A DNA stretch of 64,000 nt from Dysgonomonadaceae bacterium zrk40 (GTDB lineage: Bacteria; Bacteroidota; Bacteroidia; Bacteroidales; Dysgonomonadaceae): the NCBI GenBank assembly GCA_016916535.1, contig CP070276.1, forward strand, positions 2,418,001 through 2,482,000. Direction: 5' to 3'. How positions within the stretch are numbered: the first letter of the stretch is position 1; each line of letters opens with the position of its first letter. Shown one piece after another: positions 1-8,832 of this stretch. Under the pieces are notes generated by a model. It worked only from the letters and a program-made list of their open reading frames with translations, was not told the origin of the DNA and searched no databases. A program made the position numbers and the translations under genes.

Positions 1-793
1 TCTCTTGCTCCTTGGCGGCGGGGGCCCACCCTTGCAGCAGCAGCAGCTTCTCATCAGCTACACGGGTGGCGCTGTGAGCCACGCGTGTGAAGAAGATACG
101 GGTGTTCAGCTCTTTTATTGCTGCCTCCAGTGAGGGCAAATCGGCTGTCAACTGCCTGAGAGCCTCTTCTTTCTCGCTGATTCGCTTTTTCAGGGCAACA
201 ATCAGCTTGTCGAGCTCCAGCAGCGACAACTCGGGATGCTTCATCTCCTCCAGGTTGAGCTGGTCGGCCAGACCGGTTTCTTTGGTGATGGTGACGAAAT
301 AGCTCTTCGAACCCTCGCGGTGGATGATCATGGCGTTGTAGCGCTCCTCCCACTCCGGATTGTATGCTTTATCCGGAACGACGAGAAGGTTGACGTGGTA
401 TCCCGCCTCCTCCAGCCGTTCAATGTTTTCCGGGTCAAAATTGCCCCAGGGGCGCAGTGCCTCACGTTCCCGCTGACTCACCTGCAGTTGTTGTGCGAGC
501 GTCGATTTATCGTTCTCAATCTCAGCGATCCGATCGGGGAGAAGCACTCCTTCTTCCACGCTGGCAGTATTGGGGTGCAGGGGCGACTTCTTGTCGGTCA
601 CCTTCTCCAGCACCTTTTTGGCTTCGTTCAGTCGGCGTGTCTCTGTCAGGAACTGTTGCAGCTCCTCACTGTCGAGTGCCTTGCGCTCCTGTTCCACCAC
701 ATGGATCATCCCCAGCTCCCGCAGCTCATGCAGGAAGGTGTTGTAGTCGTTGTGGAAGACCAGGAAACTGAATTTCTTCATTCTTGCTACCAT
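1..793 (-). CDS. ntpI: V-type ATP synthase subunit I, 3' part cut by window edge
   Basis: Stator/membrane subunit (a/I type) of a V/A-type rotary ATPase. Only the N-terminal 264 residues are visible; the membrane half lies beyond the left edge. The visible part is a soluble, charged, coiled-coil-rich cytoplasmic arm (long heptad-like stretch at about residues 175-240) with no membrane segment, as expected for this region of the family. I chose the ATG at 793 (protein begins MVARMKKF) because a GGAGG-rich stretch lies just upstream inside the end of the D gene and the ATG overlaps the D stop by 7 bases, indicating translational coupling. An in-frame ATG at 781 is the alternative. Family call from operon position and the MKKFSFLVFHNDY-type start. 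Confidence 0.88.
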   Translation of the reverse strand, partial: MVARMKKFSFLVFHNDYNTFLHELRELGMIHVVEQERKALDSEELQQFLTETRRLNEAKKVLEKVTDKKSPLHPNTASVEEGVLLPDRIAEIENDKSTLAQQLQVSQREREALRPWGNFDPENIERLEEAGYHVNLLVVPDKAYNPEWEERYNAMIIHREGSKSYFVTITKETGLADQLNLEEMKHPELSLLELDKLIVALKKRISEKEEALRQLTADLPSLEAAIKELNTRIFFTRVAHSATRVADEKLLLLQGWAPAAKEQE

Positions 794-1401
794 ATGCTAC
801 CCTCCTCCTCTTTTCTTTTCTCCTGGTGACTACGCATGATCTTCTGCGACGATTTAGAGAGGTTCTCCTCATCTTCCAGGTATCGCTTAATCTTCAGGAT
901 TGCCTCCTGATAACCGGGTATCTGCACCTTCTCAAAGAGATTCACCTTCTGGGTGGTCTTCTTACGGGCATATTCGAGCCTTTTCAGTTTGATCTCATTG
1001 AAGTCTCTCCGGATACCGATCTCCGCCAGCTCCTCCACGGTTTTCACACCATCAAGGAACCATTTGGGCCGGTTGAAGAGGCTGAATGGTTTGGTCTCGA
1101 ACAGCACCTTCTCGAGGATGGGGAGGACCACGCCGGCAATTTTTTTTCTGTTGAGCTCCACATCCTTTACCCGTATCAGTGTAGGGTCGAACTCACTCCA
1201 GAGGGCTACCATCTTATCGTACGAATGTATTCTCTTTTCCAGTTCCTCGTCCAGCAGTTCGATCTCCTTTTTGGCTTTCTTCACCTCCATACGCAGCGCC
1301 GTCTCCTTGTTCTGTAGGGTGGGGAGCGCACGTATCCTCACCTTCAGCTGTTTCTCCAGCTGCTGGCGGGAAGTTTTGTTATATTGAAACCTGATTGCCA
1401 T
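787..1401 (-). CDS. ntpD: V-type ATP synthase subunit D
   Basis: Central rotor stalk subunit (204 aa) that couples the A3B3 head to the membrane ring. The start MAIRFQYNKTSRQQL is typical of the family. The protein is helical and Lys/Glu-rich at both ends, fitting the long antiparallel coiled coil of subunit D (about residues 1-80 and 130-200). The ATG at 1401 overlaps the TGA of the B gene in a TGATG junction. A TTG one codon upstream is in frame but less likely. The gene ends inside the start region of subunit I. Length matches the family. Confidence 0.95.
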   Translation of the reverse strand: MAIRFQYNKTSRQQLEKQLKVRIRALPTLQNKETALRMEVKKAKKEIELLDEELEKRIHSYDKMVALWSEFDPTLIRVKDVELNRKKIAGVVLPILEKVLFETKPFSLFNRPKWFLDGVKTVEELAEIGIRRDFNEIKLKRLEYARKKTTQKVNLFEKVQIPGYQEAILKIKRYLEDEENLSKSSQKIMRSHQEKRKEEEGSIW

Positions 1402-2714
1402 CAATGCCAGTATTTATCCACCAATTCCTTCTTCATATTCACTTCACTTGGTTTGAAGTGGGTTGAAAGCAGCTTCCAGGTCTTGTCGAGCATCTCCTCC
1501 GTGTCGAGGTTTACATCGATAGCCAGAATGAATTTGGAGTAATCTTTCGCGAATGAAAGGGTGCGCTCATCGTAATCGGTCAGATCGAAACCGTTCTCCA
1601 TCTTAGTTTTGGCGTTGGCTGCATCGGAGTAGAGACGTACCGCCGCGTTCATCACCTGCGGATGATCCTCTCGGGTCTTCTTACCTTGTACCAGCTGTTT
1701 GAGTCGCGATAGCGAGCGGAACGGGTCTACCACCACCTTGCCCACGTCGCTGTCACGCCGCAGGAAGAGCTGCCCCTCGGTGATGTAACCGGTGTTGTCG
1801 GGTACCGCGTGGGTAATGTCGCCTCCCGAGAGGGTGGTGACCGCCACGATGGTGATGGATCCTCCGGTGGGGAACTGTGCCGCCTTCTCGTAAATCTTCG
1901 CCAGGTCGGAGTATAGCGATCCCGGCATCGAATCCTTCGATGGAATCTGGTCCATACGGTTGGAGACGATTGAAAGCGCATCGGCATAGGAGGTCATGTC
2001 GGTGAGCAGCACCAGCACCTTTTCATGCTTCTCCACCGCGAAATACTCGGCGGCGGTAAGTGCCATGTCGGGCACCAGCAATCGCTCTACTGCCGGGTCT
2101 TCGGTGGTGTTCATAAAGGAGATGATACGGTCGAGGGCACCGGCGTTGCTGAAGACGTTCTTGAAGAAGAGGTAATCGTCGTTGGTCATCCCCATCCCCC
2201 CCAGGATGATCTTGTCTGCCTTGGCGCGCAGCGCCACGGTGGCCATCACCTGGTTAAAAGGTTGGTCCGGGTCGGCAAAGAAGGGTATCTTCTGTCCCGA
2301 CACCAGCGTGTTGTTGAGGTCGATGCCGGCGATGCCTGTGGCAATCAGCTCGGAGGGCTGTTTTCTTCTCACCGGGTTCACCGATGGGCCCCCGATCGGC
2401 CGTTCCTCACCTTCCGGCACGGGACCGCCGTCGATGGGATCGCCGTAGGCGTTGAAGAAGCGTCCTGAGAGTTGTTCTCCCACTTTCAGTGAGGGGGCCT
2501 TGCCCATGAAGATCACCTCCGCGTTGGTGGGGATCCCCTCGGTACCTTCAAAGATCTGGAGGGTCACCTCATCGCCGATGATCTTCACCACCTGTGCCAG
2601 CTTGCCATTCACCGTTGCCAGTTCATCATACCCTACGTTGGTTGCCTTCACCGAGCAGGTTGCCTTGGTGATCTGGGTGATTTTGGTGTATATTTTCTGA
2701 AATGCTTTTGCCAT
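1401..2714 (-). CDS. ntpB: V-type ATP synthase subunit B (regulatory head subunit)
   Basis: Non-catalytic head subunit (437 aa), alternating with A in the A3B3 hexamer. The protein shows the N-terminal beta-barrel (about 1-75), a central ATPase-like fold without a Walker A lysine loop, and the family region GRFFNAYGDPIDGG near residue 85. The motif LLTDMTSYADAL near residue 237 is characteristic of V/A-ATPase B subunits. It lies 66 bases downstream of the A gene and overlaps D by one base. Full length, no anomalies. Confidence 0.97.
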   Translation of the reverse strand: MAKAFQKIYTKITQITKATCSVKATNVGYDELATVNGKLAQVVKIIGDEVTLQIFEGTEGIPTNAEVIFMGKAPSLKVGEQLSGRFFNAYGDPIDGGPVPEGEERPIGGPSVNPVRRKQPSELIATGIAGIDLNNTLVSGQKIPFFADPDQPFNQVMATVALRAKADKIILGGMGMTNDDYLFFKNVFSNAGALDRIISFMNTTEDPAVERLLVPDMALTAAEYFAVEKHEKVLVLLTDMTSYADALSIVSNRMDQIPSKDSMPGSLYSDLAKIYEKAAQFPTGGSITIVAVTTLSGGDITHAVPDNTGYITEGQLFLRRDSDVGKVVVDPFRSLSRLKQLVQGKKTREDHPQVMNAAVRLYSDAANAKTKMENGFDLTDYDERTLSFAKDYSKFILAIDVNLDTEEMLDKTWKLLSTHFKPSEVNMKKELVDKYWH

Positions 2715-2780
2715 TTTTAATTGAATTGCTGATTTGATAATTAGCTGTTTCGCTGTTCTCCCGGTTGTTTCACCGCTTTT

Positions 2781-4538
2781 TTATCCGTTGCTTTTCTCGG
2801 ATACCAGCTCTTTCATCTGCCTGTGATAATCGTTGAACGACTCCGACTGGAACTCGGCATAATTCATCTGTTTGCCGATGTTGATCAGTTCCTTGAAGAA
2901 ATCGGCCACCTGGTTGAAATGATCGAACTGGAACTCGGTACGACAGATCTCCGTCACCAGGTCCAGGATATGCTTCTGCCGCTCGATGGGGGTGACCGAA
3001 TCAATCTCGTCGAAGGCATCCTGCTGGAGCACGATGAAGTCGATCAGTTCCGCTTTCCAGAAGGTGGTGTGGTATTCCACCGGCACGCCGTCGTCGCCCA
3101 GGATGTTGATTTGTTCGGCAATCTCCTTGCCCCTGAGCAACCTTGTTTTGGCCTCGTTCACCTTCTCTGTCCAGTCGGCAGAGATATGTTCTGCAATAAA
3201 TTCTTCAAATTCAGGATATTCGATATACTTAGAGTAGGATTCAATAGGGTTGATGGCCGGATAGCGTTTCTTGTCGGCACGATCCTGCTCCAGGGCATAG
3301 AAGCAGCGGGCCACCTTCTTGGTGTTTTCTGTCACCGGTTCCTTCAGGTTACCCCCTGCCGGTGAGACGGTGCCGATAAAGGTGATGGATCCCTCCTGAC
3401 CGTTGTTGAGGGTGACATGTCCCGCGCGGCCGTAGAAGTTGGAGATGATGGCCGAGAGGTCCATCGGGAAGGCGTCAGGTCCGGGCAGCTCTTCCAGACG
3501 GTTGCTCATCTCGCGCAGTGCCTGTGCCCAGCGTGAAGTGGAATCAGCCATCAGCAACACCTTGAGTCCCATGGAGCGGTAGTACTCACCGATGGTCATA
3601 GCCGTATAGACCGAAGCCTCTCGCGCAGCCACCGGCATGTTGGAGGTGTTTGCCACGATGATGGTACGTTCCATCAGCTTGCGTCCCGTGTGGGGGTCTA
3701 TCAATTCGGGGAACTCGGTGAAGATCTCCACCACCTCGTTGGCGCGCTCACCACAGGCGGCGATGATCACGATATCGGCTTCCGCCTGTTTCGAGATGGC
3801 ATGCTGCAACACCGTCTTACCGGTGCCGAAAGCTCCCGGAATGAATCCGGTACCCCCCTCTACGATCGGGTTGAGCGTGTCGATGGAACGGACGCCGGTC
3901 TCCAGTAGCTTATAGGGGCGTGGTTTCTCTCTGTAAGCGGTGAGGGGTATCTTCACCGGCCAGCGCTGCACCATGGTGATGTCATGTTCCCGGCCCTCCT
4001 GGTCGGTCACCACCGCAATGGTTTTATGGATGTTAAAGGTGCCCTCCTCCACGATGCTCTTGAGGGTGTATTCCTCTTTCATCACGAAAGGAACCATGAT
4101 CTTGTGCGGCTGGAAGTTTTCATCCACTTCACCCAGCCAGGATCCGCCGGTCACCTTGTCGCCGGGCGCTGCCAGCGGTTTGAACGACCACTCTTTCTCC
4201 TCGTCGAGCGGGAAGGTATACTCACCACGTTTCAGGAAGACTCCTTCCATCTTGTCGAGGTCGTTCTCCAAACCGTCCAGGTTGCGTTCCAGCAACCCCG
4301 GTCCGAGCACCACCTCCAGCATGTGTCCCTGAAACTCCACCCGGCTGTTGACACGCAGTCCGCGGGTGCTCTCGAACACTTGCACATAGACATTCTTTCC
4401 CACCACCTTGATCACCTCCGACATGAGGCGGGTACCGTCGAGATCAATGTAGGCGATCTCGTTTTGGGCTACCGGTCCGTCCACTTCGACGATGACCAGG
4501 TTGGCAATGATTCCTTTTACTGTTCCTTTTGTTAACAT
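2781..4538 (-). CDS. ntpA: V-type ATP synthase subunit A (catalytic head subunit)
   Basis: Catalytic ATPase subunit. The Walker A loop GAFGTGKTV is near residue 230, followed by [14 protein letters not shown] and the Walker B-like [16 protein letters not shown], and the A-type non-homologous insert lies at about residues 110-190. I chose the ATG at 4538 (MLTKGTVKG..., 585 aa), which matches the usual family start. An in-frame ATG at 4574 would add 12 residues (MISDNDKQQQPY) and overlap the upstream gene by 11 bases, so a longer protein is possible. Whether the enzyme pumps H+ or Na+ cannot be judged because the K subunit is outside the window. Confidence 0.96.
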   Translation of the reverse strand: MLTKGTVKGIIANLVIVEVDGPVAQNEIAYIDLDGTRLMSEVIKVVGKNVYVQVFESTRGLRVNSRVEFQGHMLEVVLGPGLLERNLDGLENDLDKMEGVFLKRGEYTFPLDEEKEWSFKPLAAPGDKVTGGSWLGEVDENFQPHKIMVPFVMKEEYTLKSIVEEGTFNIHKTIAVVTDQEGREHDITMVQRWPVKIPLTAYREKPRPYKLLETGVRSIDTLNPIVEGGTGFIPGAFGTGKTVLQHAISKQAEADIVIIAACGERANEVVEIFTEFPELIDPHTGRKLMERTIIVANTSNMPVAAREASVYTAMTIGEYYRSMGLKVLLMADSTSRWAQALREMSNRLEELPGPDAFPMDLSAIISNFYGRAGHVTLNNGQEGSITFIGTVSPAGGNLKEPVTENTKKVARCFYALEQDRADKKRYPAINPIESYSKYIEYPEFEEFIAEHISADWTEKVNEAKTRLLRGKEIAEQINILGDDGVPVEYHTTFWKAELIDFIVLQQDAFDEIDSVTPIERQKHILDLVTEICRTEFQFDHFNQVADFFKELINIGKQMNYAEFQSESFNDYHRQMKELVSEKSNG

Positions 4539-4563
4539 ATATGGTTGTTGTTGTTTGTCGTTG

Positions 4564-5415
4564 TCAGATATCATCCGGCATCTCCACCCCGTTTTTCAGG
4601 CTGTCGATCAACTTGCGGAATACCTTTTCTCCCTCTTCGGCGTTCAGTTCCACCCATCGCTCCAGAATCTCCAGCTTACAGAGGTAGGCAAAGAGATACT
4701 CGACATTGAAATAGTCGAGCGCAGTGTGTTCTTCAAGCCAGTCCCAGCGGAACTTATCTAGCTTGCGTTCCCGCTCGAAGAGATCGTTCTCCTCAGAAAG
4801 CCGCAGGACGTTGTCAAAGTAGTCCAACTCTTGACCGATACCGAAATCACGGGCGTTGGCATTTTCCCTGATGATGATTGCCAGCGGATTATTTCCCACG
4901 ACGACCTTATGGATGTCGATCTCATACTTGCGGGCATAGATGGCCGAGAGGATGTTGCCAATGTTGAGGTTCAGTTCAAACCAGTCAGCAATTAGGCTGT
5001 TACGGGCTTCCAACCCGTAGTCCATATGGAATGAAGCAATAAGGTCTTCCAGTGTGCGCGCCTCTCCTGCTACCTCCTCATTGAGCCATGCCCTGAGGAA
5101 TGTTTCATAGTAGGGCGGTGCCAGCTCGTGATCAATGGGATCTCCCTCTTTCACCTTCCCGATGATCTCTTCCATCTCGTCTCGTGAGAAGTTCCCTTCA
5201 CGGTGCCAGTCACCCTCCTTTCTGTTCAGTATGTGGAAGAGATTGAGGTTGTCGTAGCGAAGGAAGTATCTGCTTAACAGCTTGCTGTCCTCCGGCTTGA
5301 GGGCCTCATCGAGCATCTCCCTGAAGGTCTCAACGGTGTATGGCAGCTTGGTGCTGTCGAACGAGAAGTCGGGCAGCCCGGAGATGAAATAGTAATACTG
5401 GTTTGTAAAAAGCAT
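4564..5415 (-). CDS. DUF2764 family protein of the V-ATPase operon
   Basis: 283-aa protein beginning MLFTNQYYYFISGLPDFSFD, recognised as the DUF2764 family, which occurs in Bacteroidales V-type ATPase operons between subunits E and A. It is soluble and acidic, with no signal or membrane segment. Its position corresponds to where other V/A-ATPase operons carry stalk subunits such as C. I infer that it is a structural component or assembly factor of the complex, but there is no proof in the sequence. An open frame extends 37 codons upstream, but that extension is Ser/Pro/Phe-rich and overlaps the E gene, so the ATG at 5415 is preferred. Confidence 0.88.
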   Translation of the reverse strand: MLFTNQYYYFISGLPDFSFDSTKLPYTVETFREMLDEALKPEDSKLLSRYFLRYDNLNLFHILNRKEGDWHREGNFSRDEMEEIIGKVKEGDPIDHELAPPYYETFLRAWLNEEVAGEARTLEDLIASFHMDYGLEARNSLIADWFELNLNIGNILSAIYARKYEIDIHKVVVGNNPLAIIIRENANARDFGIGQELDYFDNVLRLSEENDLFERERKLDKFRWDWLEEHTALDYFNVEYLFAYLCKLEILERWVELNAEEGEKVFRKLIDSLKNGVEMPDDI

Positions 5416-5458
5416 AGGTATAAACAAAAAAGGTGGAGGAGCAGAAAAGCTTCCCTTT

Positions 5459-6046
5459 TTAAAAGAGCAGTTGCCGGATCTGGGGACGCAGGAACTCCTT
5501 GAAATAATCGATGAACTCCTCTTCACCGAATCGCATCTTGTACGATCCGTCAGCGGGAGAGAGTGTGAATCCAGTCTTGATGCCGTTCACCGCTTCAATC
5601 TTCAATCCTTTCTCAAGAATCTGTTTCAGATTGGAGGCGATATAGGACTCCAGCTCTTCTGGGTGCTCCACACCCACCGTCAGGGTTTCGTTTTCGGACC
5701 AGTGGGTTACCAGCTCACCAATCAGTTTTTGCATGAACCCCTTATCCTCCATCGCTGCCTTCACATTCATGGTGGCAAGCTTGTCGGTCAGCAGGTTGAT
5801 GATCTCTGTCTTGAGTGCTTCTGCCGACTGGGATGCATAGAGTTTCAATTCTGCCTCGGTGTTCTTTTTCAGCTCAGCCTGTTCTTTCTGAGCAGCTGCG
5901 ATCAGCTGATTTGCTTTTTCCTCAGCCTCTTCCAATATTTTTTTTTCTTTGGCTTTGGCTCCTGCAATGATTCGCTCTGCTTCATCCCTGCCTTTTTCCA
6001 CCCCTTCGGTGTAGAGTTTTGAGGTGAGTTCCTGAATTTTATCCAT
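5459..6046 (-). CDS. ntpE: V-type ATP synthase subunit E
   Basis: Peripheral stalk subunit, 195 aa. The N-terminal half (about residues 5-85) is an Ala/Glu/Lys-rich coiled coil (EGVEKGRDEAERIIAGAKAK), followed by a globular C-terminal domain, as in E subunits. The ATG at 6046 gives the expected start MDKIQELTSKLYTEG; an upstream in-frame ATG would add 29 basic, atypical residues. It is the first gene of the operon, with a promoter-like element about 120 bases upstream. Confidence 0.93.
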   Translation of the reverse strand: MDKIQELTSKLYTEGVEKGRDEAERIIAGAKAKEKKILEEAEEKANQLIAAAQKEQAELKKNTEAELKLYASQSAEALKTEIINLLTDKLATMNVKAAMEDKGFMQKLIGELVTHWSENETLTVGVEHPEELESYIASNLKQILEKGLKIEAVNGIKTGFTLSPADGSYKMRFGEEEFIDYFKEFLRPQIRQLLF

Positions 6047-6165
6047 ATGGTTGTTCCTAAATGTTTTTTTCCTTGTGACCTGTTTTCTGTTATAGATAAA
6101 CCGCAGTGAGGGTCTGGTTAAAGAAGCCGTCACCGAGGTCTGATTATTTGTAATTAAGGAAGAAG

Positions 6166-6173
6166 CAAAGTTA
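6166..6173 (-). promoter_or_regulatory. Bacteroidetes-type -7 element for the V-ATPase operon
   Basis: On the minus strand this reads TAACTTTG, matching the Bacteroidetes consensus TAnnTTTG, preceded by a T-run. A clear -33 TTTG at the ideal spacing is not visible. It would give a leader of about 110 bases before subunit E. Confidence 0.45.
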
Positions 6174-6294
6174 CAAAAAAATGGTCAATCTCCTCTCTCT
6201 CCTCCCAAAAAATGAAACTTTTCACATCGCTAGACTGTTAATTCTCTTTTATGGCTGTTATTGATTAAATTTTCGATTTCTATTTATTTCATCC

Positions 6295-7584
6295 ATGGAC
6301 AGGAAAATATTCAGACTGGCACTACCCAACATCATCACCAATATCACCGTACCCCTGCTGGGGATGATTGACATGGCGGTGGCCGGACGGCTGGGGTCGG
6401 CTGTTTACATTGGTGCAATAGCGCTGGGAGCCAATGTCTTCAATATGATCTACTGGAATTTTGGGTTCCTGCGGATGAGCTCCAGCGGTTTCGCCTCCCA
6501 GGCGTATGGCGCCCGTGATCTGGCGGAGGTGATGCACGTGCTGATCCGCACACTGCTCATCGGCCTGGGCATCGGTAGCGTGATCGTGCTGCTGCAATAC
6601 CCTTTGGGTAGATTTGCATTTGGTCTGATAAAGTCGGGACCGGAAACGGTACATCATGTAGAGAGTTATTTCCGTATCGTGGTGTGGGGCGCACCGGCAG
6701 TGCTGGGGATGTATGCCTTTAAAGGATGGTTCATCGGAATGCAGAATGCCCGCATCCCCATGTTCATCGCCATCTTCAACAATGTGCTAAACATCTTGCT
6801 GAGTGTTTTCTTTGTCTTCGTGCTGGGGATGAAGATTGAAGGGATTGCCCTGGGTACGCTGCTCTCGCAGCTCATCTCCTTTCTCGTGGCGGCAGGTTTC
6901 TGGTGGCGCTACTACCGACGGCTCCGTGTTTATGTGAGGAAGGAGCATCTATGGGAGAGGGGTACCATCAGGCTCTATTTCCGGGTGAATGCTGATGTGT
7001 TCGTTCGTACTTTCCTGCTCACCCTGGTCACCACCTTCTTTACCTTTGCCTCCTCGGGTATGGGAGAGACCATCTTGGCGGTCAACGCGTTGCTGATGCA
7101 GTTCTTCATGCTTTTCTCCTATTTCATGGATGGCTTTGCTTATGCGGGAGAGGCACTTACCGGCCGCTTCGTGGGAGCGGGAAACAAATATGCACTGAAG
7201 CAGATGCTGCGTCGCATCTTTTTCTGGGGTGGGGTGGTGAGCATCACCGCGATGGTAGTCTATACCCTCTTCCCGGAACAGATCCTGCAGATTCTGACCA
7301 ATGACCGGTCTATCATAGAGGGGGCTGGCGATTATCTCTTCTGGACGCTGTTGATCCCGCTTACCGGCTTCGCTGCCTTCCTGTGGGACGGAATTTACAT
7401 TGGTGCAACCGCTTCCGCACAGATGCGCAACGCGATGATACTCTCCTCACTCCTGTTTTTTGCCATTTATTTCCTGATGACACCGCTCTGGGGAAACAAC
7501 GGGCTCTGGCTGGCTTTCATCCTCTACCTCCTTTCACGCGGTCTTACGCAAACCTTATGGGCCAAGAGGGCGTTAAAATTGTAA
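6295..7584 (+). CDS. MATE family efflux transporter
   Basis: 429-aa polytopic membrane protein with about 12 hydrophobic segments arranged as two repeats, the hallmark of multidrug and toxin extrusion (MATE) exporters. The start MDRKIFRLALPNIITN and the following LLGMIDMAVAGRLG match the first MATE helix. It probably exports small organic cations or metabolites using a H+ or Na+ gradient; the substrate is not predictable. It is divergent from the V-ATPase operon and separate from the following LOG gene (119-base gap). DinF-like subgroup is likely but not certain. Confidence 0.92.
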   Translation: MDRKIFRLALPNIITNITVPLLGMIDMAVAGRLGSAVYIGAIALGANVFNMIYWNFGFLRMSSSGFASQAYGARDLAEVMHVLIRTLLIGLGIGSVIVLLQYPLGRFAFGLIKSGPETVHHVESYFRIVVWGAPAVLGMYAFKGWFIGMQNARIPMFIAIFNNVLNILLSVFFVFVLGMKIEGIALGTLLSQLISFLVAAGFWWRYYRRLRVYVRKEHLWERGTIRLYFRVNADVFVRTFLLTLVTTFFTFASSGMGETILAVNALLMQFFMLFSYFMDGFAYAGEALTGRFVGAGNKYALKQMLRRIFFWGGVVSITAMVVYTLFPEQILQILTNDRSIIEGAGDYLFWTLLIPLTGFAAFLWDGIYIGATASAQMRNAMILSSLLFFAIYFLMTPLWGNNGLWLAFILYLLSRGLTQTLWAKRALKL

Positions 7585-7703
7585 GATGTTTTCATTCTCC
7601 AGTTTTATCGATGGGTACAATGCTTTAATTGTTTAGATTGAATTTTAACTTTCGAAACTTGAATTACGAACATATTCATTTTCTATTTTGACAACCTTCT
7701 GAT

Positions 7704-8798
7704 ATGCAACAATTTGACAACCTTTCCGAACTGAAATCGTTTCTCAACCGGACAACCGTGGAGGAGATCGCGGTGCAAGCGCTCGACCTGACTGAGATTG
7801 AGGAGCAGCTGCTTGCCGTTCGTTTTTCCAAATGCCTCTTTCTGGGCTGTACCCTGTCGGAGAGATTGCTGCATCATCTGCAATCGGACAATTTTATCTT
7901 TCCGCTGCTGGATGTACCCTTTCACACCTATCCCAGCAGGCTCTACAACAAAGATTCATTGTACAACGGATTTGATCCCTCTCACCCTGAGACATATCTG
8001 GGTACCCTCGACAAGGTGGTATATGACTACTACCGCCGGTCGCGTGAGAAGCAATCGATCAGGGATACGCTGGCACAACGCCTGCACGATCATTCTATCA
8101 CCGATTCGCTACACGACTATATTTCCAGGTTTGACGAGCGCAAGCTGGTGGCAGTGATGGGAGGCCACAGCATGCTGAGGAGTGAAGCGATCTATTTGCA
8201 GGTAGTGCGTCTCTCGAAGATGCTAACCGAGGTGGGGTATCTGATGCTTTCCGGGGGCGGTCCCGGAGCGATGGAGGCAACCCACGTGGGTGCCTGGCTG
8301 GCGGGGCGGAGTGAATCGGACATTGAGGAGGCAATGAGGTTGCTCTCTGTTGCGCCGGCCTACGCCGATGAGGAATGGCTGGCATCGGCGTTCCGGGTGA
8401 TGGAACGTTTTCCCGATCCCCAGTATGAGAGCCTGGGGATCCCTACCTGGCATTACGGGTATGAACTGCCCACTCCATTTGCGACACACATTGCCAAGTA
8501 TTTCGAGAACAGTGTGCGGGAGGAAGGTTTGCTGGCCTTTGCCAAGGGTGGGGTGATCTTTACCCCCGGCAGTGCGGGAACGATGCAGGAGGTTTTTCAG
8601 GATCTCGCGCAGAACCACTATGAGTCGTATGGTTATGCAAGCCCGATGATTTTTCTGAACAGTGCGTTCTGGACGGAACAACGTCCCATCTTCCCCATCA
8701 TCCGTGAGATGGCAGAGCGGGGAGATCTGATGAACCTGAACCTGGGGTTGTACGACCGGAACGAGGAGGTGCTGGCACATCTCAATCGCTTCGTATAA
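7704..8798 (+). CDS. LOG family protein (nucleotide 5'-monophosphate nucleosidase-like)
   Basis: 364 aa. The Rossmann-like LOG core occupies about residues 145-340, with MLSGGGPGAMEA near residue 180 and FTPGSAGTMQEVFQD near residue 290. The latter corresponds to the family PGGxGTxxE motif, with Gly-Gly replaced by Gly-Ser-Ala before Gly-Thr. LOG proteins release the base from nucleoside 5'-monophosphates. The N-terminal about 140 residues form a separate domain, so this is a long LOG (PpnN-like architecture) rather than a short cytokinin-type LOG. A role in purine/pyrimidine nucleotide homeostasis is inferred. Single gene, convergent with the efflux operon. Confidence 0.85.
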   Translation: MQQFDNLSELKSFLNRTTVEEIAVQALDLTEIEEQLLAVRFSKCLFLGCTLSERLLHHLQSDNFIFPLLDVPFHTYPSRLYNKDSLYNGFDPSHPETYLGTLDKVVYDYYRRSREKQSIRDTLAQRLHDHSITDSLHDYISRFDERKLVAVMGGHSMLRSEAIYLQVVRLSKMLTEVGYLMLSGGGPGAMEATHVGAWLAGRSESDIEEAMRLLSVAPAYADEEWLASAFRVMERFPDPQYESLGIPTWHYGYELPTPFATHIAKYFENSVREEGLLAFAKGGVIFTPGSAGTMQEVFQDLAQNHYESYGYASPMIFLNSAFWTEQRPIFPIIREMAERGDLMNLNLGLYDRNEEVLAHLNRFV

Positions 8799-8832
8799 AG
8801 AGATCAGATCGTTGCTTCAGGATCTCAACCCT

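Noticed and set aside
236-829. 197-codon plus-strand frame over V-ATPase subunit I
   Set aside because: Shadow of the real gene; the minus-strand operon is continuous through this interval.
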